Shown: positions 1 through 7,027, numbered from the stretch's first letter. The stretch is DNA of 7,729 nt from Desulfobacteraceae bacterium UBA2230 (GCA_002348005.1 DDYQ01000026.1:1-7729); one strand, 5' to 3'. The notes: generated from the sequence alone by a model not told the origin. Numbers and translations are program-made.

Positions 1-341
1 CCCTTGACGTTCATGGTGGGGCCGCCCGAGGGCTGGCGCAGTGCGCCGCCCACGCTGACGCCGCGTTTGCCCAGGCCTTCGATCAAGCCCAGGGAGGTCG
101 TGCTCTTGCCTTCCCCCAACGGGGTGGGCGTGATGGCGGTAATTTCGATGTACTTGCCATCCGGCTTTCCCTTGAGCCGTTCGGCGATCTTCAAAAAGTC
201 CAGCTTCGAAAGCCGACCCATGGGGAGCATCTCTTCGGGATGCAGTCCCAGCTTCTCGCGCCATTGCTCGGGCATGGGCATGTTTTTCTCGGCTTCTTCG
301 GAAATCTGCCAATCGGCCATCTTTGTCGCATCGTACGGCAT
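1..341 (-). CDS. fhs: Formate–tetrahydrofolate ligase (FTHFS), N-terminal part, cut by window edge
   Basis: This is the 5' end of the gene for the cytoplasmic enzyme that joins formate to tetrahydrofolate using ATP, giving 10-formyl-THF. The step feeds purine synthesis and, in anaerobes, the methyl branch of the Wood-Ljungdahl pathway. 113 complete codons are visible; the family is usually about 550-590 aa. The identifying part is residues 59-113: [16 protein letters not shown] leads into the P-loop LGEGKS (about 75-80), followed by [14 protein letters not shown], the counterpart of the family's ALREPSLGPxFGIK. The ATG at 341-339 is chosen because AAAGGGAGG lies seven bases upstream. It has its own promoter-like -10 box and is transcribed in the same direction as the ABC operon but separated from it by 237 bp. 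The NVK in place of the usual GIK suggests a divergent FTHFS clade. Confidence in the family is high from the combined motifs. Confidence 0.93.
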   Translation of the reverse strand, partial: MPYDATKMADWQISEEAEKNMPMPEQWREKLGLHPEEMLPMGRLSKLDFLKIAERLKGKPDGKYIEITAITPTPLGEGKSTTSLGLIEGLGKRGVSVGGALRQPSGGPTMNVK

Positions 342-348
342 AGTCCAA

Positions 349-357
349 CCTCCCTTT
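349..357 (-). promoter_or_regulatory. Shine-Dalgarno site of fhs
   Basis: The minus strand reads AAAGGGAGG seven bases before the fhs ATG. It is the strongest ribosome binding site in the window and fixes the fhs start, suggesting efficient translation. Confidence 0.85.
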
Positions 358-376
358 AATTGCTTTTGTGTGGTGT

Positions 377-382
377 ATTATA
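377..382 (-). promoter_or_regulatory. Probable -10 box of the fhs promoter
   Basis: The minus strand carries a perfect TATAAT here, about 35 bp before the fhs start, which would give a leader of roughly 28 nt. No good TTGACA-like -35 lies 16-18 bp upstream (the best is GGATTC), so the promoter may need an activator or rely on the -10 alone. The hexamer is seen directly; promoter function is inferred. Confidence 0.55.
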
Positions 383-433
383 AAGCGGTTCGCTGATGAA
401 TCCCGGTCGCTATCAGATCGTCCGCGGAAACAC

Positions 434-447
434 CCATCCATGGATGG
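434..447. repeat. Perfect 14-bp palindrome upstream of fhs
   Basis: CCATCCATGGATGG is fully self-complementary and lies about 52 bp upstream of the fhs -10 box. That position suits an activator or other dimeric regulator, but no known binding motif is recognised and the site occurs once. Confidence 0.4.
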
Positions 448-559
448 TCATACTAAATCAATATGTTACGAGGTATTCCAAAGTGCGATGCAAGCCTCAT
501 AGCATGCCGGTCGCCATCTTGGCAAGATCATTCGACGGGTGGCGCGGGGGCAGCCGGCG

Positions 560-577
560 CCGACCGGGTCCGGCCGG
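560..577 (-). terminator. Hairpin after the ABC exporter operon, possible weak terminator
   Basis: Starting one base past the stop codon of the second ABC gene, the minus strand reads CCGGCCG, loop GACC, CGGTCGG: a 7-bp stem with one G·U pair. No run of T follows, so it does not meet the usual criteria for an intrinsic terminator. It could act as a 3' RNA stabiliser or near a Rho-dependent stop. Confidence 0.3.
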
Positions 578-578
578 T

Positions 579-2579
579 TCAAGCGTTCGGCGCAGCGGTG
601 ACGAGAGCGTTTTGACGGGTGAGGCGGGCATACAGCCCCTGCCGGGCCATCAATTCGTCATGCGAGCCGGCTTCGGCCACCCGACCATTGCGCATCACCA
701 CGATGCGGTCGGCCATGCGGGCGGTGGAGAGGCGATGGGCGACCATCAGGCTGGTACGGCCGCGCAATAGGTTCTGCAGCGCGGTGTGGATGGCGGCTTC
801 GGTCTGCGAATCGATGTAGGAAGTGGCTTCATCCAGCAGAATGAGCTGGGGTTCGCGCGCCAGGGCGCGGGCGATGGCGATCAGTTGGCGTTCGCCGCTG
901 GACAGGTTGCCGCCGCCTTTGACCAGCTGGGTGTCCAGACCTTGCGGCAGGCGGGCAATCAGATCGCGGCAATTGGCTGCGTCGAGGATGCGATCGACCT
1001 GTTCGGGATCGCGGGCCACATGCGGTGGAAAGATGTTCTGGCGCAAAGTCCCCGTGAACAGAATCGGGTCCTGGGGAACCAGCGCCAGCATGCCGCGCAG
1101 CGCATCCAGCGGCCAGTGCCGCAGATCCATCCCGTTGATCAGCACCTGCCCGGCGGCCGGGTCGTAGAAGCGCAAAATCAAATTGATGAGGCTGGTCTTG
1201 CCGGCGCCGGTAGGGCCGACCACGGCGACGGTCTGACCTCGCCGGACATCCAAACTGACATCCCGCAGCACCATTTCACCCGGTACATAGCCGAAAGAGA
1301 CCTGATCCAGGACCAGATCGTCCAGTTCCGCAGGGGTGGCGGACACATTCTCCTGCACGGCCGGAAGCTGGGGCAGGCGGTGGTCCTGGTCGAGGAGTTT
1401 GAAAATACGTTCGGCCGACGCCATGGCGTTCTGCATGATATTGTAGTTTTCGGCCAGGTCCCGGATCGGCCGGAAAAACATCCGGATGTAGGAAACCGCG
1501 GCCACCAGGGCCCCCAGGCTGATGGCACCCGTCATAGACTGCAGGCCGCCATAGAAGATCAGCGCGGCGGTGGCCGTGATCCCCATCACTTCGACCACCG
1601 GCATGAAAATGGCAAAAATGTGGATCTGGCGCATTCCCAGACGGTAGTTTTCGGCGTTCAGGCTGGCGAAATGGTCGTAGTTGCCCTGCTCGCGGCCGAA
1701 GGACTGGATCGTGCGGATGCCCTCGATCGTCTCACCCATGCGGCCGTTGATCTCGGCCACCTTGACGCGCAACGCGCGGAAGACATCGCGGGCCATGCCG
1801 GAGAAGCGCACTGCGGCCCAGAGGACCACCGGCAGCACACCCAGGCCGGCCAGCGCCATGCGCCAGTCCAGGATGAACAGGATAGCGGCGATGCCCGCCA
1901 GAAGGAAAAAATCCTTGAACACCATGGCGATAAAAGTCGTGAAGAGTTCGTGCATGTTCTGCACATCGTTGGTCGTCCGCGTCACCAGGCGCGCCACCGG
2001 CTGTCTCGCGAAAAAAGCCATATTCTGCCGCTGGACGTGGTCGTATAGCTGCGTGCGCAGATCGTGCATCACTTTATGGCCGGTGTATTCCATGATCATG
2101 CGCTGGCAGAAAGTCAGGGCGAAGTCGGCCGCCACCACGCCCAGAAACAGGGCCACCACGGTGGCAAGACCGGAGAGATCGGCGCGGCGAAGCACCGCAA
2201 GATCCTCCCGGGGCAGCAGGCGAAGATTTTCGAAAGCAATGGTGGCCCGGTCCCCCTGGACCTGAAAAAGATCGGGGTGGCGTTCCACGATCGCCCGAAG
2301 GTGCGGGGTTCCGAGATCTACGCTCAGCGGACGCTCCTGCTGAACGGACGCGCCCTCGACGTCCTCTCCGCTCTGTCCGGGGACAATGTAGCGGTCGATT
2401 GCGATCTTGGTGAAATAGGGCAGCGCCAGTTCCACCAGGGTGATCCCGATCACCAGCGCGACCGAAAGCGCCAGCAGTCGGCGATAGGGACGTAGAAACG
2501 GGAGCAGGCGCCTGAGCAGACGTAGATCGTAGGCCTTGCCCAGACGATCTTCTTCGGCGTAGCCGTAATCAAAGCGCAT
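579..2579 (-). CDS. Heterodimeric ABC exporter, subunit 2 (transmembrane plus ATPase; consensus Walker B)
   Basis: This inner-membrane half-transporter (666 aa) has one membrane domain fused to one ATPase domain. Six hydrophobic segments are visible at about 34-56, 138-160, 214-236, 240-258, 320-346 and 352-368. A polar stretch of about 75 residues (62-137) between segments 1 and 2 should lie outside the cytoplasm; subunit 1 lacks it. The ATPase domain has Walker A GPTGAGKT (455-462), Q-loop Gln503, signature LSSGE (559-563, altered from LSGGQ), Walker B LILLDE with catalytic Glu584, and His615. The chosen ATG lies 11 bp inside the upstream gene, with AGGAG seven bases before it; an in-frame start at 2612 lacks such support. 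The lengths of the pair (585 and 666) resemble BmrC/BmrD (YheI/YheH) of Bacillus. MdlAB-type or drug/lipid exporters are the nearest functional class; the substrate cannot be told. Confidence 0.93.
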   Translation of the reverse strand: MRFDYGYAEEDRLGKAYDLRLLRRLLPFLRPYRRLLALSVALVIGITLVELALPYFTKIAIDRYIVPGQSGEDVEGASVQQERPLSVDLGTPHLRAIVERHPDLFQVQGDRATIAFENLRLLPREDLAVLRRADLSGLATVVALFLGVVAADFALTFCQRMIMEYTGHKVMHDLRTQLYDHVQRQNMAFFARQPVARLVTRTTNDVQNMHELFTTFIAMVFKDFFLLAGIAAILFILDWRMALAGLGVLPVVLWAAVRFSGMARDVFRALRVKVAEINGRMGETIEGIRTIQSFGREQGNYDHFASLNAENYRLGMRQIHIFAIFMPVVEVMGITATAALIFYGGLQSMTGAISLGALVAAVSYIRMFFRPIRDLAENYNIMQNAMASAERIFKLLDQDHRLPQLPAVQENVSATPAELDDLVLDQVSFGYVPGEMVLRDVSLDVRRGQTVAVVGPTGAGKTSLINLILRFYDPAAGQVLINGMDLRHWPLDALRGMLALVPQDPILFTGTLRQNIFPPHVARDPEQVDRILDAANCRDLIARLPQGLDTQLVKGGGNLSSGERQLIAIARALAREPQLILLDEATSYIDSQTEAAIHTALQNLLRGRTSLMVAHRLSTARMADRIVVMRNGRVAEAGSHDELMARQGLYARLTRQNALVTAAPNA

Positions 2580-4326
2580 CTTCAAGCTCCTGCAGGGCGT
2601 GCACGCGGGCATAATAGCCCTGACCGCCGATCAGTTGAGCGTGGGTCCCGGACTCCTTCACCCGTCCCTGATCCAGGCTGGCGATCCAGTCGGCAGGCCG
2701 CACAGCGGCCAGGCGGTGCGAGACGATTATAATGGTTTTGTCGCCGATCATACGCCGTATCGCCGCCACAATGCGCCCTCCTGTTTCGGTATCCACCTGG
2801 CTGATGGGGTCGTCGAGCAGCAGAATGGGGGCATCCAGCAGCATGGCGCGCGCCAGGGCGATGCGCTGTTTCTGCCCGCCTGACAACAAAATGCCTCTTT
2901 CGCCCACCACCGTGTCGAGACCGGCCGGCAGCTCCGCCAGCGTGGTTTCGAGCGCCGCATCGGCGATCACCTGCTTCAATCGCCGGTCGTCACAGTCCCC
3001 CGCGCAGCCGAAACTGAGGTTGTCGCGGATGGTTCCGGCAAAGAGGAAGGGCTCCTGGGGCACATAGGCGATCTTGCTGCGCAGGTCGGAAAGCGCCAGA
3101 TCGCGGATATCATGTCCATCGAGGGTGATGCGGCCCTCGGAAACATCGTACAGACGTGGAACGAGGCTCAGCAGCGTGCTTTTGCCGCTGCCCGGCGGGC
3201 CGACGATGCCGACCGCCTGACCGGGTGCCACATGCAAACGGACACGCTCCAGTATCTTCCGGTCCGCGGGACCATATGAAAAGGAGACCGCTTCGAAGAC
3301 GATTTCCCCCCGCGTGTGCGGCAGCGCTCGTGGCACAGGCCGCTCGCGGACCGTCGGCTGCTGTTCCAGAATACGCTTCAGGCGTTCCAGCGAGGCACCG
3401 CCGCGCTGGATCAGGTTGGTCACCCAGCCAAGGGCCATCATCGGCCAGGTCAACAGGTTCAGGTAGCTGATGAAGGCCACGAAATCGCCCGGCGTGATTT
3501 CCGCCAGAATAGCGCGCCGGCCACCAAGTCCCAGCACAATGGCCAGGCTGAGATTGGTCAGCAGCAGCATCAGCGGAAAAAAGACGCTGGTGACTCCCAC
3601 CAGCCGGATATTTTCGTCCACATAGCGCTGTGAGGCCGATCCAACGGCTTCGGCAGCCTCTTTCTCGCCGGCATGCGCCTTGATCATGCGGATGCCGGCA
3701 ATCCGCTCACGCACCATTTCGGTCAGATCGGCGAAGGTCGACTGCACGGTCTGATAGCGCTGGTGCATGCGTCGCCCCAGAAAGCGCGTGCAGATCACAA
3801 TCAGCGGCATGGGGATCAGTACATACAGGGTCAGGGTCACATGGATATACAGCATGAAAGCGATCGCCGCCGCCCCTAACACCACGGCGTCGTTGAAGGC
3901 CACCAGTCCCATGCCGGCAGCCATGCGCACCTGGTTGATATCATTGCTGGCATGGGCCATCAGATCGCCGGTCGGGGTCCGGTCGAAGTAGTCGGCCGAG
4001 AGTGTTTGCAGGTGGGCCATCAGACGGTTGCGCAAGGCCTCTTCCAGACGCCGTGCCATGCCCAGCAGCGAACGCCGCCACGCGTAGCGGAATGCACCGA
4101 TCAGCACCGCCAGGAGGATGATCAGGGCTGCCTGTCGACCCAGCGAAGCGGCATCCGCGCGCAAAACCGTCAGATCATCGACGGCCCACTTGATCACACG
4201 GGGGATCATCAACTGCAGCAGATCCACCGTGATCAACGCCAGCAGGCCGAAAACGATGTGCCTCCAGTAGGCGCTCAGATAGGGTTTGATCAAATCGGCG
4301 GCTTTCATGCCGGCGTTTTTCTTCAC
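2569..4326 (-). CDS. Heterodimeric ABC exporter, subunit 1 (transmembrane plus ATPase; non-canonical Walker B)
   Basis: This inner-membrane half-transporter is 585 aa from a GTG start. An ATG six codons later (4308), giving MKAADLIKPYL, is an equally plausible start; neither has a well-spaced ribosome binding site. Hydrophobic segments lie at about 23-43, 66-84, 141-160, 162-182, 246-270 and 280-302. The ATPase domain has Walker A GPPGSGKS (376-383), Q-loop Gln424, a perfect signature LSGGQ (481-485), Walker B ILLLDD (501-506) and His537. Asp506 stands where the catalytic Glu normally is, which is the mark of the degenerate-site partner in heterodimeric exporters. Its intact signature would complete the competent site formed with Walker A/B of subunit 2. 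It is first in a two-gene operon with a good sigma70-type promoter at 4400-4428. A multidrug, lipid or peptide exporter are all possible. Confidence 0.93.
   Translation of the reverse strand: MKKNAGMKAADLIKPYLSAYWRHIVFGLLALITVDLLQLMIPRVIKWAVDDLTVLRADAASLGRQAALIILLAVLIGAFRYAWRRSLLGMARRLEEALRNRLMAHLQTLSADYFDRTPTGDLMAHASNDINQVRMAAGMGLVAFNDAVVLGAAAIAFMLYIHVTLTLYVLIPMPLIVICTRFLGRRMHQRYQTVQSTFADLTEMVRERIAGIRMIKAHAGEKEAAEAVGSASQRYVDENIRLVGVTSVFFPLMLLLTNLSLAIVLGLGGRRAILAEITPGDFVAFISYLNLLTWPMMALGWVTNLIQRGGASLERLKRILEQQPTVRERPVPRALPHTRGEIVFEAVSFSYGPADRKILERVRLHVAPGQAVGIVGPPGSGKSTLLSLVPRLYDVSEGRITLDGHDIRDLALSDLRSKIAYVPQEPFLFAGTIRDNLSFGCAGDCDDRRLKQVIADAALETTLAELPAGLDTVVGERGILLSGGQKQRIALARAMLLDAPILLLDDPISQVDTETGGRIVAAIRRMIGDKTIIIVSHRLAAVRPADWIASLDQGRVKESGTHAQLIGGQGYYARVHALQELEDAL
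2587..2591 (-). promoter_or_regulatory. Ribosome binding site deciding the start of ABC subunit 2
   Basis: AGGAG on the minus strand, seven bases before ATG 2579 and inside the end of the upstream gene. It selects this ATG over the in-frame candidate at 2612 and implies translational coupling of the two subunits. Confidence 0.75.
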
Positions 4327-4399
4327 CTTTATGCTGCAACCTTTCTTTCGAGCGTTCGGGCGGATCGACGTCTTGCGGAGCCGTCAAGATTCAGGCGAT

Positions 4400-4428
4400 A
4401 CCATAAGACGGGCCGCCATTATGGTCAA
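4400..4428 (-). promoter_or_regulatory. Sigma70-type promoter of the ABC exporter operon
   Basis: On the minus strand, TTGACC (4428-4423; five of six to the -35 consensus) is followed after exactly 17 bp by TATGGT (4405-4400; four of six to the -10). Transcription would begin near 4393, leaving a leader of about 65 nt before the first ABC gene. No regulator site is evident. Confidence 0.6.
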
Positions 4429-4441
4429 CTCCTTGTTTTGG

Positions 4442-4494
4442 CTTTAATTTCAACACATCCTCGCATTGACTTTCAGGTGAGCGGTTGTTAAAAG
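4442..4494 (+). promoter_or_regulatory. Candidate promoter elements for the RNase–arfB pair
   Basis: Two options can be seen. TTTAAT at 4443-4448 matches five of six -10 positions but lacks a clear -35; it would give a leader of about 45 nt. Alternatively, TTGACT (4466-4471) with a 17-bp spacer leads to TAAAAG (4489-4494), which would start transcription almost at the ATG and overlap the ribosome binding site. I cannot decide between them from sequence alone. Confidence 0.35.
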
Positions 4495-4495
4495 G
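4490..4495 (+). promoter_or_regulatory. Ribosome binding site deciding the start of the RNB gene
   Basis: AAAAGG, five bases before ATG 4501. This favours ATG 4501 (MDSGKIVEF) over the in-frame GTG at 4495, which overlaps the site itself. Confidence 0.65.
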
Positions 4496-4500
4496 TGCCC

Positions 4501-6477
4501 ATGGACTCCGGCAAAATTGTTGAATTCATCGACAGCCAGAAGATCGTCTGCGCGGTCGTGCTCGAAAACAAGAACATGCGGCTCCGACTCCTGACCGAGA
4601 ACAACCGCGAGGTCAAGTTGTCGGTCGGCCGCCTGGCGCACAGCTGCGAACGGGTTCTGGACGTCTCCGCCAAACGCGAGAAGCTGGTCTCGCAGCTCAA
4701 GGAGATAGCGGGTTACCGCCGGAGCCTGAGCGAGCAGATCGATGTGCACACCCTGTGGGAAATTCTGCGCGACGAGCAGACCTGGATCGATCTGCCCACC
4801 ATGACCGGTCTCTGTTTCTCGGACGGCGTCGACGGCGATCATGAATCGGCGGTTTTGCGCGCCTTTTTCAACGATCGACTCTACTTTAAGCTCAGCGGCG
4901 ATGGGTTCTGGCCGCAGCCGGCCGAAAAGGTCGAAGAGATGAACACCCGGCGCGCGGCTGAGGAGCAGCGCCAGCGGATGGTGGATCAAGGCGCCCAATG
5001 GGTGCAGAAAGTGCTCAAAGGCCAGTCGGCCCCCATGCCTTCCGAAGGCCAGGCCATCATCGACATTCTGGCCTCCTATTTTCTGTTTGAAAAGGAGAGC
5101 CCCCACCGCGATGCAGCCCGCGAGATCCTCAAGAAAGCCGGGACGGCATCGTCCAATTCGATTTTCAGTTTCCTGATCAAGATCGGGGTATGGCACCCGG
5201 ATGAAAATCTGGAACTTCTGCGCAATGCGATTCCGGTCGACATCCCCGATGCGGTGACCGCACGCGCCGAGGCCATCTGCGCGCTGGCCGGAGTTCCCGA
5301 GGGCCGTCGCGACCTGCGGCACCTGGCGGCCATTACCATCGACGGACCGGATACGCTCGATTTTGACGATGCCTTGAGCCTCGGCATCGAGCAGGACCAT
5401 CTTCTGGTCGGAATCCACATCACCGACGTGGGGCACTTTATCCATCGCGACGATGCGGTGGATCAGGAAGCGCGCGGACGGGTGAGTTCAATCTACATGC
5501 CCGATCAGAAGGTTCCCATGCTGCCGACCTGCCTTTCCGAGCAGGTTTGCAGCCTCAAGGCCGAAGCCACCCGGCCGGCCATCAGCACCCTGATCCGGAT
5601 GACCCCGCAGGCCGAAATCCGCGAGGTCGAAATCGTTCCCAGCCTGATCCGGGTGCACCGGCAGCTGACCTACCGTCAGGCCGACGAAATGATCGAAAGC
5701 GACGGAGAACTGGCCGCGCTGCTGGCCGTTGCCAGGCAGTATCGCAGCCGGCGCCTGGACAATGGTGCCTTGCTGATCGAAATTCCCGAAATCGTCATCG
5801 GCCTGAGCCCCGAGGGCGATCCCCTGGTGACCCGACTGGAGCGCGAGAGCCCCGGGCGGCTGCTGGTTTCCGAACTCATGATCCTGGCCAACGACATGGC
5901 GGCGCGCAGGCTGAGCGAAAAGTCCCTGCCGGCCATTTTCCGCTCCCAGCCCGAACCGCGCGAACGATTGTACAATCGCGACGAGGGCACTCTCTTTCAG
6001 AACTGGATGCAGCGCAAGCTGATCAACCGCTTCATTCTCGGTACCCAGCCCGAGCCGCACGCGGGTCTTGGCCTGCCGGCCTATGTGACCTGCACCTCGC
6101 CTATCCGCAAATACACCGACTTGATCACGCAGCGCCAGTTGCGTGCAACCCTGGGGCTGGAGCCCGCTTACACTCAAGCCGAAATGGAGGCGCTGATCGC
6201 CGCTCTGGAAGAACCCATGGGCCTGGTGGCGCGCACCCAGCATCGCCGCTACCGTTACTGGCTGCTGAAGTATCTGGAAGGTCAGATCGGCCGCAAGGAG
6301 CAGGCCATCTACCTGGGTCGGCAGCGCCGGGGGCAGACCGTTCTGATGCCGGCCTACATGCTGGAATGCCCCTTGACCGGTGCCGACAACATCGCCTTGA
6401 AGCCCGAGGATCAGTTCCAGGTGACGCTGCAGCATGTCAATGCGCGCAACGATGTGATCAGCGTCTGCTGGGGATAG
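4501..6477 (+). CDS. RNase II/R-family 3'-5' exoribonuclease (RNB domain)
   Basis: This cytoplasmic enzyme (658 aa) degrades single-stranded RNA from its 3' end one nucleotide at a time. The RNB domain spans about 269-565. It opens with RRDLR (269-273) and the metal-binding run TIDGPDTLDFDDA: Asp281, Asp287, Asp289 and Asp290 have the same spacing as Asp201/207/209/210 of E. coli RNase II. The second active-site block TSPIRKYTDL holds Arg536, the counterpart of Arg500. Tyr332 in SIYMPDQ sits near the position of RNase II Tyr253. The N-terminus is not the usual pair of cold-shock domains. It has a small beta-rich segment (about 1-60) and a probable helical/winged-helix stretch (about 78-160, including LYFK at 127-130), more like the cyanobacterial/plastid and Deinococcus homologues. 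The C-terminal tail after the RNB domain is short, so any S1 domain is reduced. I therefore do not assign rnb or rnr. It probably forms an operon with arfB, 42 bp downstream. Confidence 0.92.
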   Translation: MDSGKIVEFIDSQKIVCAVVLENKNMRLRLLTENNREVKLSVGRLAHSCERVLDVSAKREKLVSQLKEIAGYRRSLSEQIDVHTLWEILRDEQTWIDLPTMTGLCFSDGVDGDHESAVLRAFFNDRLYFKLSGDGFWPQPAEKVEEMNTRRAAEEQRQRMVDQGAQWVQKVLKGQSAPMPSEGQAIIDILASYFLFEKESPHRDAAREILKKAGTASSNSIFSFLIKIGVWHPDENLELLRNAIPVDIPDAVTARAEAICALAGVPEGRRDLRHLAAITIDGPDTLDFDDALSLGIEQDHLLVGIHITDVGHFIHRDDAVDQEARGRVSSIYMPDQKVPMLPTCLSEQVCSLKAEATRPAISTLIRMTPQAEIREVEIVPSLIRVHRQLTYRQADEMIESDGELAALLAVARQYRSRRLDNGALLIEIPEIVIGLSPEGDPLVTRLERESPGRLLVSELMILANDMAARRLSEKSLPAIFRSQPEPRERLYNRDEGTLFQNWMQRKLINRFILGTQPEPHAGLGLPAYVTCTSPIRKYTDLITQRQLRATLGLEPAYTQAEMEALIAALEEPMGLVARTQHRRYRYWLLKYLEGQIGRKEQAIYLGRQRRGQTVLMPAYMLECPLTGADNIALKPEDQFQVTLQHVNARNDVISVCWG

Positions 6478-6519
6478 GCCCCGAACCGCCGCGCGTGCAG
6501 GTCGCGGCACCCGAACCCG

Positions 6520-6936
6520 ATGCTGAAAATTTCCAACAACGTATCCCTTCCGCTGAACGAAATCGAGATCAGCGCCGTACGCGCACAGGGCGCCGGCGGT
6601 CAGAACGTGAACAAGGTGGCCAGCGCCGTGCACCTGCGTTTCGACATCCAGGCCTCTTCGTTGCCGGAATTCTATAAGATCCGCCTGCTGAGGCGGTCCG
6701 ACCGCAGGATCACCAAAGAGGGGGTCATTATCCTCAAGGCCCAGCAGTTTCGCACCCAGGAGCAGAATCGTGCGGCGGCATTCGAACGCCTGCGCGAATT
6801 GATCCGCAGCGCGGCGGTCGTTGCCAAAAAGCGGGTTCCTACCCGTCCGGGAAGCACCGCCCGGCGGAAGCGGCTGGATTCCAAAATCCAGCGCGGCCGG
6901 GTGAAAAGCCTGCGCAAGAAGATCCAGCCCGAATAA
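6520..6936 (+). CDS. arfB: Alternative ribosome-rescue factor ArfB (YaeJ), peptidyl-tRNA hydrolase
   Basis: This 138-aa class I release-factor-like protein frees ribosomes stalled on mRNAs lacking a stop codon by hydrolysing the peptidyl-tRNA in a codon-independent way. The hydrolytic motif RAQGAGGQNVNK places GGQ at residues 26-28, the same position as in E. coli ArfB. The flanking AVHLRFDIQASSLPE and the later VIILKAQQFRTQEQNR are close to the E. coli protein. The C-terminal third (about 102-138) is rich in Lys and Arg, as expected for the tail that enters the empty mRNA channel. There is no codon-recognition domain, which excludes RF1, RF2 and PrfH. The length matches the family (about 140). 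No clear Shine-Dalgarno precedes ATG 6520, so translation may be coupled to the RNase gene ending 42 bp upstream. Confidence 0.95.
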   Translation: MLKISNNVSLPLNEIEISAVRAQGAGGQNVNKVASAVHLRFDIQASSLPEFYKIRLLRRSDRRITKEGVIILKAQQFRTQEQNRAAAFERLRELIRSAAVVAKKRVPTRPGSTARRKRLDSKIQRGRVKSLRKKIQPE

Positions 6937-7013
6937 GCCGCCCTGACGGTCTTACTAAATGGGCCTTGCCGAAGTCTTTAATTCCTGCGAAACAGAAAAA
7001 AACAACCTTCCAC

Positions 7014-7023
7014 GGAAGAGAGG
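7014..7023 (+). promoter_or_regulatory. Ribosome binding site of the rubredoxin gene
   Basis: GGAAGAGAGG, a purine-rich run ending four bases before ATG 7028. It supports the short, standard rubredoxin start. Confidence 0.6.
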
Positions 7024-7027
7024 CATT

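Larger units (their letters stand above)
342..578. other. Intergenic region between the ABC operon and fhs
   Basis: This 237-bp stretch holds no convincing gene. Reading on the minus strand from the ABC operon end, it contains a GC hairpin just after the stop codon (560-577), an AT-rich patch (about 450-475), a perfect 14-bp palindrome (434-447), the fhs -10 box (377-382) and the fhs ribosome binding site (349-357). The open frame crossing it on the plus strand (396-770) runs antisense into the ABC gene and has no coding character. Confidence 0.7.

Noticed and set aside
396..770. Plus-strand frame starting in the fhs–ABC intergenic region
   Set aside because: About half lies antisense to the ABC gene; the translated product looks random and no ribosome binding site precedes it.
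786..2048. Plus-strand open frame of 420 codons opposite ABC subunit 2
   Set aside because: Rich in His, Gln, Gly and Asp with no recognisable domain; the opposite strand encodes a complete ABC exporter with all motifs.
2580..2612. Upstream in-frame start for ABC subunit 2
   Set aside because: It would add 11 residues (MPACTPCRSLK) read from the end of the upstream gene, whereas ATG 2579 has AGGAG at the right distance.
4450..5445. Long antisense open frame (331 codons) over the RNase gene
   Set aside because: It mirrors a well-supported RNB gene, is rich in residues typical of reverse-strand reading of GC-rich codons (Gly, Ala, Asp, His, Gln), matches no family I know, and has no convincing start site.
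5488..6633. Antisense open frame of 381 codons over the RNase and arfB genes
   Set aside because: It crosses two genes with clear catalytic motifs, has a low-complexity Gly/Gln/His/Ala composition, and is explained by the GC-rich third positions of the real genes.
5547..6677. Same-strand alternative frame of 376 codons
   Set aside because: Extremely rich in Pro, Arg, Gly and Ala, as expected from a frame-shifted reading of GC-rich coding DNA. The RNB frame holds all active-site residues without interruption.
6959..7027. N-terminal extension of the rubredoxin
   Set aside because: The 23 extra residues are unlike any rubredoxin, and ATG 7028 is directly preceded by a purine-rich ribosome binding site.
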